Shown here one piece after another: positions 51,963 through 61,681 of a DNA stretch of 64,000 nucleotides. Source of the DNA: an uncultured Psychroserpens sp. GTDB lineage: Bacteria; Bacteroidota; Bacteroidia; Flavobacteriales; Flavobacteriaceae. Numbering within the stretch: position 1 is the stretch's first letter; each line of letters opens with the position of its first letter. The stretch spans positions 149,615 to 213,614 of the forward strand of contig CANLEE010000008.1 in NCBI GenBank assembly GCA_947489585.1, written 5' to 3'. The translations under genes and the position numbers were made by a program. Under the pieces are notes generated by a model. The model was not told the origin of the DNA and searched no databases. It saw only the letters and a program-made list of their open reading frames with translations.

Positions 51963-54395
51963 TTATTGAATTTCATATACAATAATGGCATTACTATCGC
52001 CTTTAGTAACAATTTCCAAAGCATTATCTTTATCTATATTATTTAGTTCTAATTCTGAATTGGCGTATATAGGGAAATTTGCAATTGACTTGGCTTGACT
52101 GTCAAAAAGGTATCCTTTTTTAGATTGTAAATCTGTAACTGTGACATAGATTTTATCATTTATATAAAAAATCTTAGGTGCTGTATAGTCACCAAAATCT
52201 AATTCTATTGTTTTAGATTTTATCGTTAATTTATTATCATTAAGTACAACTAATGTTTTACTGGTGGTTGCTATTTTATGATCATTATTTGCATTTAAGT
52301 TTTTGTGATTTACACTTCCAGATTGATTGATTTCTAAAAGCTCACCATTTGTATTGGAGGTAGTAAACCTATTATTGTATAGGTATATGTCATTATTAGA
52401 AAAACTAATATCTTCTTTAACTTTAATTCTTGTTTTTCCTGTGCGATCTAGTATTTTTAATTGGTTTCCAGTAGTAAATACAATGTAATCTTTTCTATTA
52501 ATTCTAAAATGTTTCGGCTGAGATGTAATGTTATTTGGTGCAGATGTATAGGTGAAGCCGGGAACTGTTTTTCCATTTTTGTCATACATTAAAACAGATT
52601 TCCCTTGAGTGAGCATTAGCCTATAGTTTTTCTTGTTATCGTAGTCAAAAACAGAAACAGGTTGTGAAATGTTACCATTAAATTTTAATGGAAAAGCATT
52701 GACATCTTTGCCATTTCTATCTAACACGTAAAGCCGTTTAGAGGTGCTAAATACTAATTGTAAGCGACCGTTTTTATAGGTGTCAATTTGCTCTATTTTG
52801 CCTAAAATTTTTCCATTTAACTGCTTTTTCCAAAAGACCTTTCCTTTGTTTGAAATTAAATATAGGTTGTTGTTAATGTCTTGAACAGCAATGTCCATTT
52901 GATTGGTCGTGTGATTTTTTACAAGCTGAGGTGCAGAGGCTAAATCAGTATCGATAGCAATGTTAAATTCTTCTGTGATAGAATTACTTTGTCTTCTGGT
53001 TTTGTGTGTTTTGAAAACTGCATTGATGTGCGCGAAATCTGTATCATAGATATATTGCACAATTGAGGTTTTAAAATTTGATATGTCTAATTTTTTATCG
53101 TCAGTAAAATTCATATTTAGAACACTGTTCAATTCTGTAGAATTTCCGAAGAGAAGTAAAGACGCCTCATCGCTTAAATCTAACTGAGAGTCTTTATATG
53201 AGTCACTTTCAGACAAAATGGTATTATTTTGATAATTTGAGATTGTAGATTCTAAAAATGTGGTATTACTTGAAAAAATGAAAAAGTCATCTATATTGAT
53301 ATAATAATCAGCAGACGCTATTTTCATAAAAGGGGTGAAATCATTTAAAAATGTTAGTGCATCATCTATTGAGTATATGTTTATACCTCTATAGGTGTTA
53401 TTTGAAGTTGTTGTGTTTAAATGATCTAGGGTAGATGAGGGATCAATAGATCTAAAAATAATTGCTTCGTCCGAATTTTGTTCCACATGACCAACTTCAA
53501 CAATATTTCGATAAAGTTCAGAGTGATCTGTTATAGAATCTTGAAATTGATGCTTAATTAAATTTTGCTGAATGGTTTCATAGCTGTCAAACGTTAAGCT
53601 TTTAAAACTCGTAACATCTATAGGTAAAATGTTAGCGATTTTATTTTCTTGTGGGATTGAATTTTTAAAGATGTTTATTAAGCTCTTTGTAGAATCTTTG
53701 GCTTTTGTTATCCCGTTTAAAAAAATCGAGTTTTGAGAAATATCACTATCAATAATGGTGTAATTTGAAAATTGCTCGTTGTTTAATATGGAGTCTTTAA
53801 ATATGATGGGATAGAAATTTCCATTCATGTGATTCATATAGATGGAAACCATTTTTTCTTTATCTGAAATGTTAAGCAGTGTTTCTATTTCTGGTTGTAT
53901 TACATTTTTGGCAGAGGCATTTTGAGTTAACTTCAGTTTATTTGAAACAAAAAGTGTGCTGTCAATGAGCGTACTATAAAAGCTTTTATTGTTATAATGT
54001 ATTCTGCTAATGCCTTTGTTAGCTATATATGTTGTATCTATTTCTATGCCTGAAATAGAATCGAGTGTTAGACTTTCTTTTGAAAAAGGGATTATATAAC
54101 TAACCACCAAACTATCATTAATATCTTTAGATAAAGTAATTAGACTATTGTCCTTATTAATATGGTATAATGGAATTAATAAATTCTCAAGCTTTTCAAT
54201 TTGAGCATAATTTTTGGCTGCTTTAATTAAGGCATTGTTTTTTAATCCGTTTTCAAGACCTTCGGCCGAATTTATTTTGATTATGATTTCAGTATTATCT
54301 GGAACAAGTGATAATGGACTGGTGGATGTTGATTTTGGGTTTTCACAGTTATATAAAGATAACAAGCAGAAAACGAAGAACCAGATGTTTTTCAT
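51963..54395 (-). CDS. Large lipoprotein with C-terminal beta-propeller, next to rnhB
   Basis: Predicted lipoprotein of 810 aa; lipobox Cys17 (LSLYNCENPKS). The N-terminal half (about 30-460) starts SLVPDNTEIIIKINS, a DUF3352-like opening, and has no recognised catalytic residues. The C-terminal part (about 480-805) is a PQQ/WD-like propeller with repeats such as YLISNKGKVFWKKQLNG, LYVLDRNGKDVNAFP, VLMYDKNGKTVPGF and LKILDRTGKTRIK. Flavobacterial homologues sit next to rnhB and, as I recall, are sometimes mislabelled as ribonuclease HII; nothing in this sequence supports nuclease activity. Probably an envelope assembly or binding protein. Confidence 0.8.
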   Translation of the reverse strand: MKNIWFFVFCLLSLYNCENPKSTSTSPLSLVPDNTEIIIKINSAEGLENGLKNNALIKAAKNYAQIEKLENLLIPLYHINKDNSLITLSKDINDSLVVSYIIPFSKESLTLDSISGIEIDTTYIANKGISRIHYNNKSFYSTLIDSTLFVSNKLKLTQNASAKNVIQPEIETLLNISDKEKMVSIYMNHMNGNFYPIIFKDSILNNEQFSNYTIIDSDISQNSIFLNGITKAKDSTKSLINIFKNSIPQENKIANILPIDVTSFKSLTFDSYETIQQNLIKHQFQDSITDHSELYRNIVEVGHVEQNSDEAIIFRSIDPSSTLDHLNTTTSNNTYRGINIYSIDDALTFLNDFTPFMKIASADYYINIDDFFIFSSNTTFLESTISNYQNNTILSESDSYKDSQLDLSDEASLLLFGNSTELNSVLNMNFTDDKKLDISNFKTSIVQYIYDTDFAHINAVFKTHKTRRQSNSITEEFNIAIDTDLASAPQLVKNHTTNQMDIAVQDINNNLYLISNKGKVFWKKQLNGKILGKIEQIDTYKNGRLQLVFSTSKRLYVLDRNGKDVNAFPLKFNGNISQPVSVFDYDNKKNYRLMLTQGKSVLMYDKNGKTVPGFTYTSAPNNITSQPKHFRINRKDYIVFTTGNQLKILDRTGKTRIKVKEDISFSNNDIYLYNNRFTTSNTNGELLEINQSGSVNHKNLNANNDHKIATTSKTLVVLNDNKLTIKSKTIELDFGDYTAPKIFYINDKIYVTVTDLQSKKGYLFDSQAKSIANFPIYANSELELNNIDKDNALEIVTKGDSNAIIVYEIQ

Positions 54396-54409
54396 TTAAA
54401 AGGTTTTTA

Positions 54410-54417
54410 CAAATATA
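54410..54417 (-). promoter_or_regulatory. -7 box upstream of the 810-aa lipoprotein gene
   Basis: Minus strand TATATTTG is a perfect -7 match, in the 27-base gap after rnhB and 14 bases before the ATG. It suggests separate transcription from rnhB. No TTG partner was seen. Confidence 0.35.
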
Positions 54418-54422
54418 AAAAG

Positions 54423-55025
54423 TTATAAATCTAATTTGAGTTGTTCAGGTAACAATCTAAAAGATTTTCTGTGGTATTTTGTTATTCCAAACTTTTTAAT
54501 CGCTGCTCTGTGTTCTTTGGTAGGATAACCTTTGTTCTGTTTCCAGTTATACATTGGAAATTCTTCATGAATCTGCTCCATATATTGATCTCTAAATGTT
54601 TTTGCTAAAACAGATGCGGCAGCAATAGACATATATTTTCCATCACCTTTTATAATAGTTTCAAAAGGGATATTATTTATAGGTTTAAATTTATTGCCAT
54701 CTACAATTATAAACTTTGGAGTAGTTTTTAGTGATTCAATAGATTTATGCATTGCTAAAATTGAAGCGTTTAAAATATTGATACTGTCAATTTCTTCTGG
54801 AAAAACATGAGTATAGGCATAGGACATTGCCTCCTTTATAATTATAGGTTTTAACATGTTTCTTTTCTTTTCTGAAAGTTGCTTAGAATCATTTAAAAGG
54901 TTATTAGTGAAAGATTCAGGAAGTATAACTGCAGCTGCAGTTACTGGGCCAGCCAAACAACCACGTCCAGCTTCATCCGTTCCGCATTCTAGTTTAAAAT
55001 TTGAAAATGAAGATTTTAGACTCAA
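54423..55025 (-). CDS. rnhB: Ribonuclease HII
   Basis: Cytosolic endonuclease of 200 aa that removes ribonucleotides from DNA-RNA hybrids. Catalytic Asp17-Glu18 in [14 protein letters not shown], the middle Asp in FIIVDGNKF (about 109) and the C-terminal Asp in AKTFRDQYM. Length is normal. Divergent from the SusC gene with a 203-base spacer. The 810-aa lipoprotein gene begins 27 bases after its stop. Confidence 0.95.
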   Translation of the reverse strand: MSLKSSFSNFKLECGTDEAGRGCLAGPVTAAAVILPESFTNNLLNDSKQLSEKKRNMLKPIIIKEAMSYAYTHVFPEEIDSINILNASILAMHKSIESLKTTPKFIIVDGNKFKPINNIPFETIIKGDGKYMSIAAASVLAKTFRDQYMEQIHEEFPMYNWKQNKGYPTKEHRAAIKKFGITKYHRKSFRLLPEQLKLDL

Positions 55026-55170
55026 AATGTTAAAGTTTGAACAAAGTTAAAATTTTAACGCAACCAATAAAGTGTTTATGTATCTAATTACTAGTAATTA
55101 TGGGGTTTAGCATGCTGAAAATCTATTACTACCTATTAATTACTTGTTAACATTTTTTTATTATAAATAC

Positions 55171-55201
55171 TTGTTTATTTAATATATTATTAAGATGTTT
55201 G
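55171..55201 (+). promoter_or_regulatory. Promoter of the SusC-SusD operon
   Basis: TTG at 55171-55173 and GATGTTTG at 55194-55201 with 20 bases between; the -7 box has one mismatch to TAnnTTTG. It lies 27 bases before the SusC ATG. The surrounding 150 bases are very AT-rich, as expected for a strong promoter. Confidence 0.55.
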
Positions 55202-55228
55202 CGCTAGACTAACTCAAATAATTGTTTT

Positions 55229-58200
55229 ATGAAATTAAAGTTAACATGGTTAATGACGCTTTTTATGGCGTTTGTGATGCAGTTCTCTTACGCGCAAGAG
55301 AAAACAGTCACAGGAACAGTTACATCTGAAGCAGACGGTTTACCGTTGCCAGGTGTAAGTATTATAGTAAAAGGAACTTCGCGTGGAGTTCAAACAGATT
55401 TTGATGGAAACTACTCCATTAAAGCTAGTGCTAATGAAACATTAGTATTTAGTTATGTAGGAAACAAAACAGTTGAAAGACTTGTTGGATCTAATTCTAC
55501 AATCAGTGTTGCAATGGCTGAGGACCTTGGCGTTTTAGATGAGGTTGTAATTGAAGCCTATAGAACTTCAACAGCAGAGAAATCTAATATTGCATCCACA
55601 ACGATTACCGCAAAAACGGTTGAGGCTAGACCAAATGCATCTTTTGCACAGACCTTACAGGGTCAGGTAGCTGGACTTAACATTACTACAGGTAATGGTC
55701 AGCCAGGTGGTGATAGTACAATTAACTTACGTGGTGTATCATCATTATCAGGTAACACAGAGCCATTATTTATTATAGATGGCGTGCCAGTAGATGAGGA
55801 TAACTTTAGATCTTTAAACCCGAATGACATTGAGTCATTATCTGTACTTAAGGATGCAGGAGCAACTGCGATCTATGGTAACAGAGGTGCCAATGGTGTT
55901 GTACTTATTAAGACGCGTAGAGGATCTTATAACTCAGGTTTGAAAATCAACTACATTGGAACAACGGCTTTCTCAACGCTACAAAATCATGATTATAACT
56001 TAATGAACTCGCGAGAGCAGTTACAGTTAGAGAAGGATTTTGGATCAGGATTTGGAGCTACGCTTTCAGATGCAGAATTAGCAATTAGAGCACAACAAAC
56101 CAATACAGATTGGTTAGATGTGTTCTTTGGAACAGGACTCACTCAGAGCCATACCTTAAACTTAGCTTCAGGTGGCGAGAACATTAACTCGTTCACATCA
56201 TTTGGATATACAGATCAAGAAGGTATTTTAAAGAAAGCAAGTACGCTTAAGCGTTTTAACTTCAGAAGTAATATTTCTGGTAAGTCAAGTAATGATAAGT
56301 TCAATTATGCAACATCATTTACATTAAACTACTCAGAATCAAATGAGCCAAACAGTATTGGTTCAGGAGCGATTAACAGAAACTTTGTATTAGGAGCAAA
56401 CCAATCGGTACCTTATATTTCACCTGCATCTTATATTCCAGGAGAAGGAGGTAACATTCCAGTTGTATTTGCTAATACACCACTCTTCTTATTAGATCGT
56501 TTAGATACGTATACAAGACGTGAGGATGAAATTAAAATCATCGCAAACGTAAATGCTAGTTATAAGATTACAGATAACTTAACCTTTAGAACTTCTTTTG
56601 GTGGTGATTTCACAGATGAGCAATTATTGCGTGTAGAATCTCCAATCTCTTTTAACGCACAATTATTTGCTGCAACAGGAGATAACACACCAGGATTCTC
56701 TGATCAGGATTCAAGACGATCTGTAGCACTTAACTTTAATAACTCGCTTACTTGGTCAAAAGTATTTGCAGATAAGCACTCATTAGAGGTGTCATTATTT
56801 ACAGAATATTTCAAAGCACACAGACGTAGTTTCGGATTTAGACAATTAGGTTTTGATCCAGCAACGTTCTCTCCTGGAGATGGTGCAGCCTTTGTAAATG
56901 ATAATGCAAATGATGATAACTATGTAGATACAGGTAGAGCTGTAGTAAGAGATGCTGGTTTATTCTCATACTTTGGATTTGTGGATTATGATTACGATTC
57001 AAAATATGGATTCTCAGCGACAGTACGTCGTGATGCATCTTACCGTTTCTCAGCATCGAATCGTTGGGGTACATTCTGGTCTGTAGCGGGTCGTTGGAAT
57101 ATTTCAAACGAAGCGTTCATGGAAGATTCAATCTTTGATCAGTTAAAGCTTAGAGCGTCTTATGGTACTACAGGTAATCAAAGAATTGTAGCAGTAGCTG
57201 GACAGTTTGCTTACTTTGCTGCACCAGATTTAACTGAAGATTTCTTCAATACAGGAGGACAGTATGGTGGTGTTAATGGTTTAACTCAAGGTCAAATTGG
57301 AAACAATGATCTGAAATGGGAAACGATTGTACAAGCTAATATTGGATTAGACTTCGCACTTATCGATAACAGATTAAGAGGTAGTTTTGATGTGTATCAA
57401 AGAAACACTGAAGATTTATTTATCAACACACCAATTTCTCCAGCATTAAATGGAGGTGTTACTGGACTTAATGCCAACGTAGGTGAATTACAAAACAGTG
57501 GATTTGATGTAGAATTACACTACGATCTTTTCAAGTCAAGAGAAGAAGACGGACTAAACGTTACACTTAACTTGGTAGGAAACTATAACAAACAAGAAAT
57601 CATCAGCTTAGGAGCTGGTGGCGATCAACCATTAATTAGACGCGTAGGTGGTGTTATTGGTGAGCTTTTTGTTGCTCCATATATGGGTGTTAATCCAGCA
57701 AATGGTAACTTATTATACTTAGATATCAATGGTAATTTAACTGAAGATCTTACGACAGCTGATCAAAGAGCAACAGGAAAGAATGTCTTCCCTGATTACC
57801 AAGGTAGTTTCGGATTTGATGCCGATTACAAAAATTTCTTTTTCACAACACAGTTTAACTATACTATTGGTGTAGATCGTTCAGATTTCGATTTACAAGG
57901 ATTCTTAGATCCAACAGCCATCGGACAGTTTAGACACTCTAGAGATATCTTAAGAGCTTGGTCACAGCCAGGTGATATTACAGATATTCCATCATTAAAT
58001 GCAACTAACGCGAGTGATGAATTCTTATCAGATAGAAATATCAGAGAATCAGATTACTTAAGATTACGTTTTATCCAGTTTGGATACAATGTACCTAAGA
58101 AAGTCTTAGATAAGATAGGATTCACTTCACTTAGAGCATTTGTAAGTGGTGAGAACTTAGTAACATGGAGTAAGTGGAGAGGCTTTGATGCAGAAGCATT

Positions 58201-58267
58201 AGGAGCATCTCAAAACGGATACCCAACTCCAAAGACATATTCAGTAGGAATAGAATTTGGATTTTAA
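55229..58267 (+). CDS. SusC/RagA-family TonB-linked outer-membrane channel
   Basis: Outer-membrane nutrient importer of 1012 aa. Signal peptide 1-22 (ending FSYAQ), carboxypeptidase-regulatory-like domain (about 25-105, with KGTSRGVQTDFDGNYSI), the TonB-linked signature region LDEVVIEAYRT (about 106-118), plug domain (about 120-230, with INLRGVSSLSGNTEPLFIIDGVPVD core and SVLKDAGATAIYGNRGANGVV) and a barrel ending in YSVGIEFGF. Works with the SusD protein encoded 18 bases downstream to capture and import a glycan or peptide. No polysaccharide-degrading enzyme or regulator is in the cluster, so the substrate stays open. Confidence 0.96.
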   Translation: MKLKLTWLMTLFMAFVMQFSYAQEKTVTGTVTSEADGLPLPGVSIIVKGTSRGVQTDFDGNYSIKASANETLVFSYVGNKTVERLVGSNSTISVAMAEDLGVLDEVVIEAYRTSTAEKSNIASTTITAKTVEARPNASFAQTLQGQVAGLNITTGNGQPGGDSTINLRGVSSLSGNTEPLFIIDGVPVDEDNFRSLNPNDIESLSVLKDAGATAIYGNRGANGVVLIKTRRGSYNSGLKINYIGTTAFSTLQNHDYNLMNSREQLQLEKDFGSGFGATLSDAELAIRAQQTNTDWLDVFFGTGLTQSHTLNLASGGENINSFTSFGYTDQEGILKKASTLKRFNFRSNISGKSSNDKFNYATSFTLNYSESNEPNSIGSGAINRNFVLGANQSVPYISPASYIPGEGGNIPVVFANTPLFLLDRLDTYTRREDEIKIIANVNASYKITDNLTFRTSFGGDFTDEQLLRVESPISFNAQLFAATGDNTPGFSDQDSRRSVALNFNNSLTWSKVFADKHSLEVSLFTEYFKAHRRSFGFRQLGFDPATFSPGDGAAFVNDNANDDNYVDTGRAVVRDAGLFSYFGFVDYDYDSKYGFSATVRRDASYRFSASNRWGTFWSVAGRWNISNEAFMEDSIFDQLKLRASYGTTGNQRIVAVAGQFAYFAAPDLTEDFFNTGGQYGGVNGLTQGQIGNNDLKWETIVQANIGLDFALIDNRLRGSFDVYQRNTEDLFINTPISPALNGGVTGLNANVGELQNSGFDVELHYDLFKSREEDGLNVTLNLVGNYNKQEIISLGAGGDQPLIRRVGGVIGELFVAPYMGVNPANGNLLYLDINGNLTEDLTTADQRATGKNVFPDYQGSFGFDADYKNFFFTTQFNYTIGVDRSDFDLQGFLDPTAIGQFRHSRDILRAWSQPGDITDIPSLNATNASDEFLSDRNIRESDYLRLRFIQFGYNVPKKVLDKIGFTSLRAFVSGENLVTWSKWRGFDAEALGASQNGYPTPKTYSVGIEFGF

Positions 58268-58285
58268 TAAAAAAATAAAATAAAC

Positions 58286-59773
58286 ATGAGAAATATATAT
58301 AAATTATTAAGTGTTTGCTTGGTTTTCACAGTGGTATCGTGTAACGATGCAATTGAAATAGACCAACCAGGACGATTAGGTGCAGACAACGCATTTCAAA
58401 GCGTTGGTGACTTAAAAAGTGGTTTGTTAGGAGCTTACAACTTCCTAGACACTACTAGCGATATAGGCTATACGGCTGCAGTAACAGATGAGTCGTTTAG
58501 AGGACGTGATAATGGAGGTCAAAACTCCAATACACAAAACTTTAATATTAATTCTAACAGTGGTTATGCTTTCAATATCTGGAGTGGAAACTATGGTGCT
58601 ATTAACATGGCAAATAGAATCATTGCAGCAGCAGAGACGCTAGATAGAGCAGAAAATCCAGATTTGTATGATCATGTGGTAGGACAAGCGTATGCAATTA
58701 GAGCCTTTTCACATTTTACAATCTTAACATTCTTTTCAACAGATTACACAAATGATGCTGCACTAGCAGGACTGTTATTAACAGAACCTACATCAGATAT
58801 CTTTGCAAGTGTTGCAAGAGGAACAAATGGCGAGTTTTATACTCAGATTACAGCAGATTTAAATGCAGCTGCAAGTTTAATAAACGGAACAGATGCTGAT
58901 ACATCAGGTAATAAATTTATGGGGCAAGATTTCATTACTGCTTTAAGAGCAAGAATGGCAGCCTATAGAGGACAGTATGCAGCAGCAGATGGATTTGCAG
59001 CAAGTTTATTGATGAACTATCCAATTGCTAATCAGGCACAATACTTTTCAATGTATGATGATGCAGACTTTACAGAGGTGATCTTTTCTTTAGAGAGAAA
59101 TAGAGGTGACTCTTATGATGGACAAGGTACTGCTGGAGGCGGATGGGCTGGAAGCTTATTTGCTTTTATTGATGCAACTGCAGGAGGGGGACCATTTATG
59201 GAAATCTCTCGTTCAACATTCAATATTATGAATGGTACAGCCGATATTCGTTTACCAAGAGCTGTAAACCTTGCAGATTCATCAATTGATGCTGGTTATG
59301 TGACTAATCCAAATTTCTTAAATGATGATGTACTTATCGTTCAGAAATATCCAGGATCAGATAGTCAGCCATTAATGAATGACTTAAAAGTATTCAGATC
59401 AGCAGAGATGTTACTTATTAGAGCAGAAGCAGCAGCAGATGCGAATCAATTAGGAGTAGCAGCAGGATTTATCAAGGAGCTTAGGGATGCAAGATTTGGG
59501 TCTCCACAACCTTTACCTGCATATACGAGTCAAACAGAAGCTTTCGGCGGTATCTTAGATGAGAGACGTTTAGAGTTATTGTTTGAAGGTCACCGTTGGG
59601 TAGATTTAAAGCGTTTAGGAAATAGAGGAAACAGAGCTATCGATAGAGATGCAAAAGAGTGTTCTTTATTAGCTGGATGTACATTAGGAAATGATGATTT
59701 CAGATTCACATTACCTATCCCTTTAACTGAGACAACAGCAAATAGTGCTGCAGAACAAAACCCTGGGTATTAA
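58286..59773 (+). CDS. RagB/SusD-family nutrient-binding lipoprotein
   Basis: Surface lipoprotein of 495 aa that forms the lid of the SusC channel. Lipobox Cys19 (TVVSCNDAIE), then DQPGRLGADNAFQSVGDLKSGLLGAYNFL typical of the SusD start (20-residue core shortened here to its ends). The TPR-like helices (about 100-200, YAIRAFSHFTIL) and the C-terminal RagB part (about 350-490, LLIRAEAAADAN, ELRDARFG, ILDERRLELLFEGHRWVDLKRLG) are present. Cotranscribed with SusC. The ligand-binding face cannot be assigned from sequence alone. Confidence 0.95.
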   Translation: MRNIYKLLSVCLVFTVVSCNDAIEIDQPGRLGADNAFQSVGDLKSGLLGAYNFLDTTSDIGYTAAVTDESFRGRDNGGQNSNTQNFNINSNSGYAFNIWSGNYGAINMANRIIAAAETLDRAENPDLYDHVVGQAYAIRAFSHFTILTFFSTDYTNDAALAGLLLTEPTSDIFASVARGTNGEFYTQITADLNAAASLINGTDADTSGNKFMGQDFITALRARMAAYRGQYAAADGFAASLLMNYPIANQAQYFSMYDDADFTEVIFSLERNRGDSYDGQGTAGGGWAGSLFAFIDATAGGGPFMEISRSTFNIMNGTADIRLPRAVNLADSSIDAGYVTNPNFLNDDVLIVQKYPGSDSQPLMNDLKVFRSAEMLLIRAEAAADANQLGVAAGFIKELRDARFGSPQPLPAYTSQTEAFGGILDERRLELLFEGHRWVDLKRLGNRGNRAIDRDAKECSLLAGCTLGNDDFRFTLPIPLTETTANSAAEQNPGY

Positions 59774-59786
59774 TAAAAAAAACTAA

Positions 59787-60641
59787 ATGATTATGAAAAA
59801 CATTAAAATAACCATATTATCATTACTAGTAGTCGCTTTTTTTGGCTGTGATCAAGATGATAATATTAACACGACGTTTAATAACGTAAGCGGACAGTCT
59901 TTAGTAGCTTTTGCTGGAGCGAGTTCGGATTTGGCTGTCGTTATTGATGCAACAGGAACGGTAGATGTTCAAATACAGGTGTCTACAGTGTCCGATTCAG
60001 ATAGAACAGTAACAGTAGCTGTTGATGAGGAGAGTACTGCAGCAGCAGAGAACTATTCGTTAGTATCTAATATGGTGACGATTCCTGCAGGACAGTATTC
60101 AGGATTTTTAACCATTAATGGTGTAGATAACAGTGTTGAGCCACAGGCAGAAACTATTATACTTAATATAACAGATACAACTGCTAGTAATCCATCGATT
60201 ACTTCAAATTCTCAGCATACAGTGAATATCTTTCAAATTTGTCCAGTACCAGAGACATTCTTAGTGGGTGACTACTTATTGACAGATAATGGTAATGAAA
60301 ACTTTGGAATTGATGTTCCGGTAACAATTTCAGTAGATCCAAATGAGCCTACAAATAGGTTGTTCACAGCAACTTTCTTACCTAATACTGGTGTAGCAAG
60401 AGATGTGGATGTTGTTTTAACTTTAGGATGTAACTTCTTCAATTTAGGACTTATCGATATTAACGTAACATGTACACAAGTAACAGGTTATACAATTGGA
60501 AATGCAGGAACTTCAAACTCTATGTATGATACTAACGTGCCAGAAACAGCTGGATTTGTTCATACTGTAAATTATCTTGAAGATTTAGAAGCTGATTGTG
60601 GACCTACAGTTGTTCAGAACTTTACATTAACTAAACAATAA
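59787..60641 (+). CDS. Surface lipoprotein with Calx-beta-like domain, SusCD operon
   Basis: Predicted lipoprotein of 284 aa; lipobox Cys in VAFFGCDQDD. A second ATG two codons later (59793) is as good a start. Residues about 35-140 look like a Calx-beta/DUF4843-like sandwich (VDVQIQVSTVSDSDRTVTV, YSLVSNMVTIPAGQYSGFLTING, AETIILNITDT). The later half (about 150-284) begins CPVPETFLVGDYLL, like the matching part of the next gene product (CPALES-GFALGDYTL). Third gene of the operon; probably assists substrate binding at the surface. Confidence 0.82.
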   Translation: MIMKNIKITILSLLVVAFFGCDQDDNINTTFNNVSGQSLVAFAGASSDLAVVIDATGTVDVQIQVSTVSDSDRTVTVAVDEESTAAAENYSLVSNMVTIPAGQYSGFLTINGVDNSVEPQAETIILNITDTTASNPSITSNSQHTVNIFQICPVPETFLVGDYLLTDNGNENFGIDVPVTISVDPNEPTNRLFTATFLPNTGVARDVDVVLTLGCNFFNLGLIDINVTCTQVTGYTIGNAGTSNSMYDTNVPETAGFVHTVNYLEDLEADCGPTVVQNFTLTKQ

Positions 60642-60653
60642 AAAACAGAGAAT

Positions 60654-61565
60654 ATGAAAAACATTATAAAACTTTTTAGTGTGATTTGTTTAGTTATGTG
60701 CTTTACAGCATGTGAGGATAACAATGACCTTGGATTTCAGCCTACTGAAAATGTAGGATGGATTCAATTTCCAGGAGCTAACCCAGCATCATTCAATTAC
60801 AACTTGTCATTTGACGTTGGAGCAAGAATTGGTGTGAATGTTCAAGTGCCTAGAGTTGAAAATGATTTAACAATTGGTTATAACTTAGTAAGTGTATCTG
60901 GATTAGATCCAAATGCTGCTTTTTCTAATAGTGGATCAATTGTAAGTCCAGCAGGATTATCAAGTTATGCAGGACCAGATAACAATACTGGAATTGACTA
61001 TACCTACTTGGCAGATATTGAGTTTGACTTTACAGAATTACCTGTATTAACAGAACCAATGGTATTTGATATTGTATTAGCGTCAACAAGTGATGCCGCA
61101 GTAGAAGTTGGATTTAATAATGAGAAACCAATAACTCAAAGAGTTACCATATGTCCAGCATTAGAGTCTAGTACTGGCTTTGCTTTAGGAGACTATACAC
61201 TTACTGTACCAACAGGAGATGGTCCATTTGGAGCGCAATTTGAAGATGGGATTGTGGTGACTTTGACTGAAGGAGCTGGTGGAGAATTCACTCGTTTTTT
61301 CCAAGCAGATTACTTACCAGCAATTGGAGCTGGCTTACCAGTTGTAGATATTGATTTTACATTTGGTGCAGGTGGTACGTTAATTTCAGGACCAATTTCA
61401 ACAGGCGTTGGTTGTGGAGCAGAAATCTTGTTAGATACAGGAGATGCTGCAGATTTACCATGTGGTGATGCAGTGATTATGTTGAACCTTTTAGATTTCG
61501 TAGGAGGTGCAGGAAACTGTGGTCAAGCAGATGTTGCAATGACAATCATGTTAACTAAGATTTAA
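60654..61565 (+). CDS. Surface lipoprotein, fourth gene of the SusCD operon
   Basis: Predicted lipoprotein of 303 aa; lipobox Cys20 (MCFTACEDNND). A beta-rich first half (about 30-165, VGWIQFPGANPASFNYNL, FDVGARIGVNVQVP) and a second half starting CPALESSTGFALGDYTLTVP that resembles the preceding gene product. The two are distant paralogues in layout: signal, sandwich domain, then the GDY(L/T)LT domain. No known enzyme motif. A strong terminator after it closes the operon. Likely surface glycan- or protein-binding partner of the SusCD complex. Confidence 0.82.
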   Translation: MKNIIKLFSVICLVMCFTACEDNNDLGFQPTENVGWIQFPGANPASFNYNLSFDVGARIGVNVQVPRVENDLTIGYNLVSVSGLDPNAAFSNSGSIVSPAGLSSYAGPDNNTGIDYTYLADIEFDFTELPVLTEPMVFDIVLASTSDAAVEVGFNNEKPITQRVTICPALESSTGFALGDYTLTVPTGDGPFGAQFEDGIVVTLTEGAGGEFTRFFQADYLPAIGAGLPVVDIDFTFGAGGTLISGPISTGVGCGAEILLDTGDAADLPCGDAVIMLNLLDFVGGAGNCGQADVAMTIMLTKI

Positions 61566-61590
61566 CAAGTAGATAGAACATTAATAAATT

Positions 61591-61626
61591 AAAAGCATCG
61601 TAGAACTTTCTACGATGCTTTTTTAT
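61591..61626 (+). terminator. Intrinsic terminator of the SusCD operon
   Basis: Perfect 12-bp stem aagcatcgtaga/tctacgatgctt (61593-61604 with 61609-61620), four-base loop, then a T tract. It is 28 bases past the last stop. Confidence 0.92.
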
Positions 61627-61681
61627 TGTTGCACACTTTTCTCTCGAAAATTTAGTTCTATATTTGGATTTTATTTCATTC

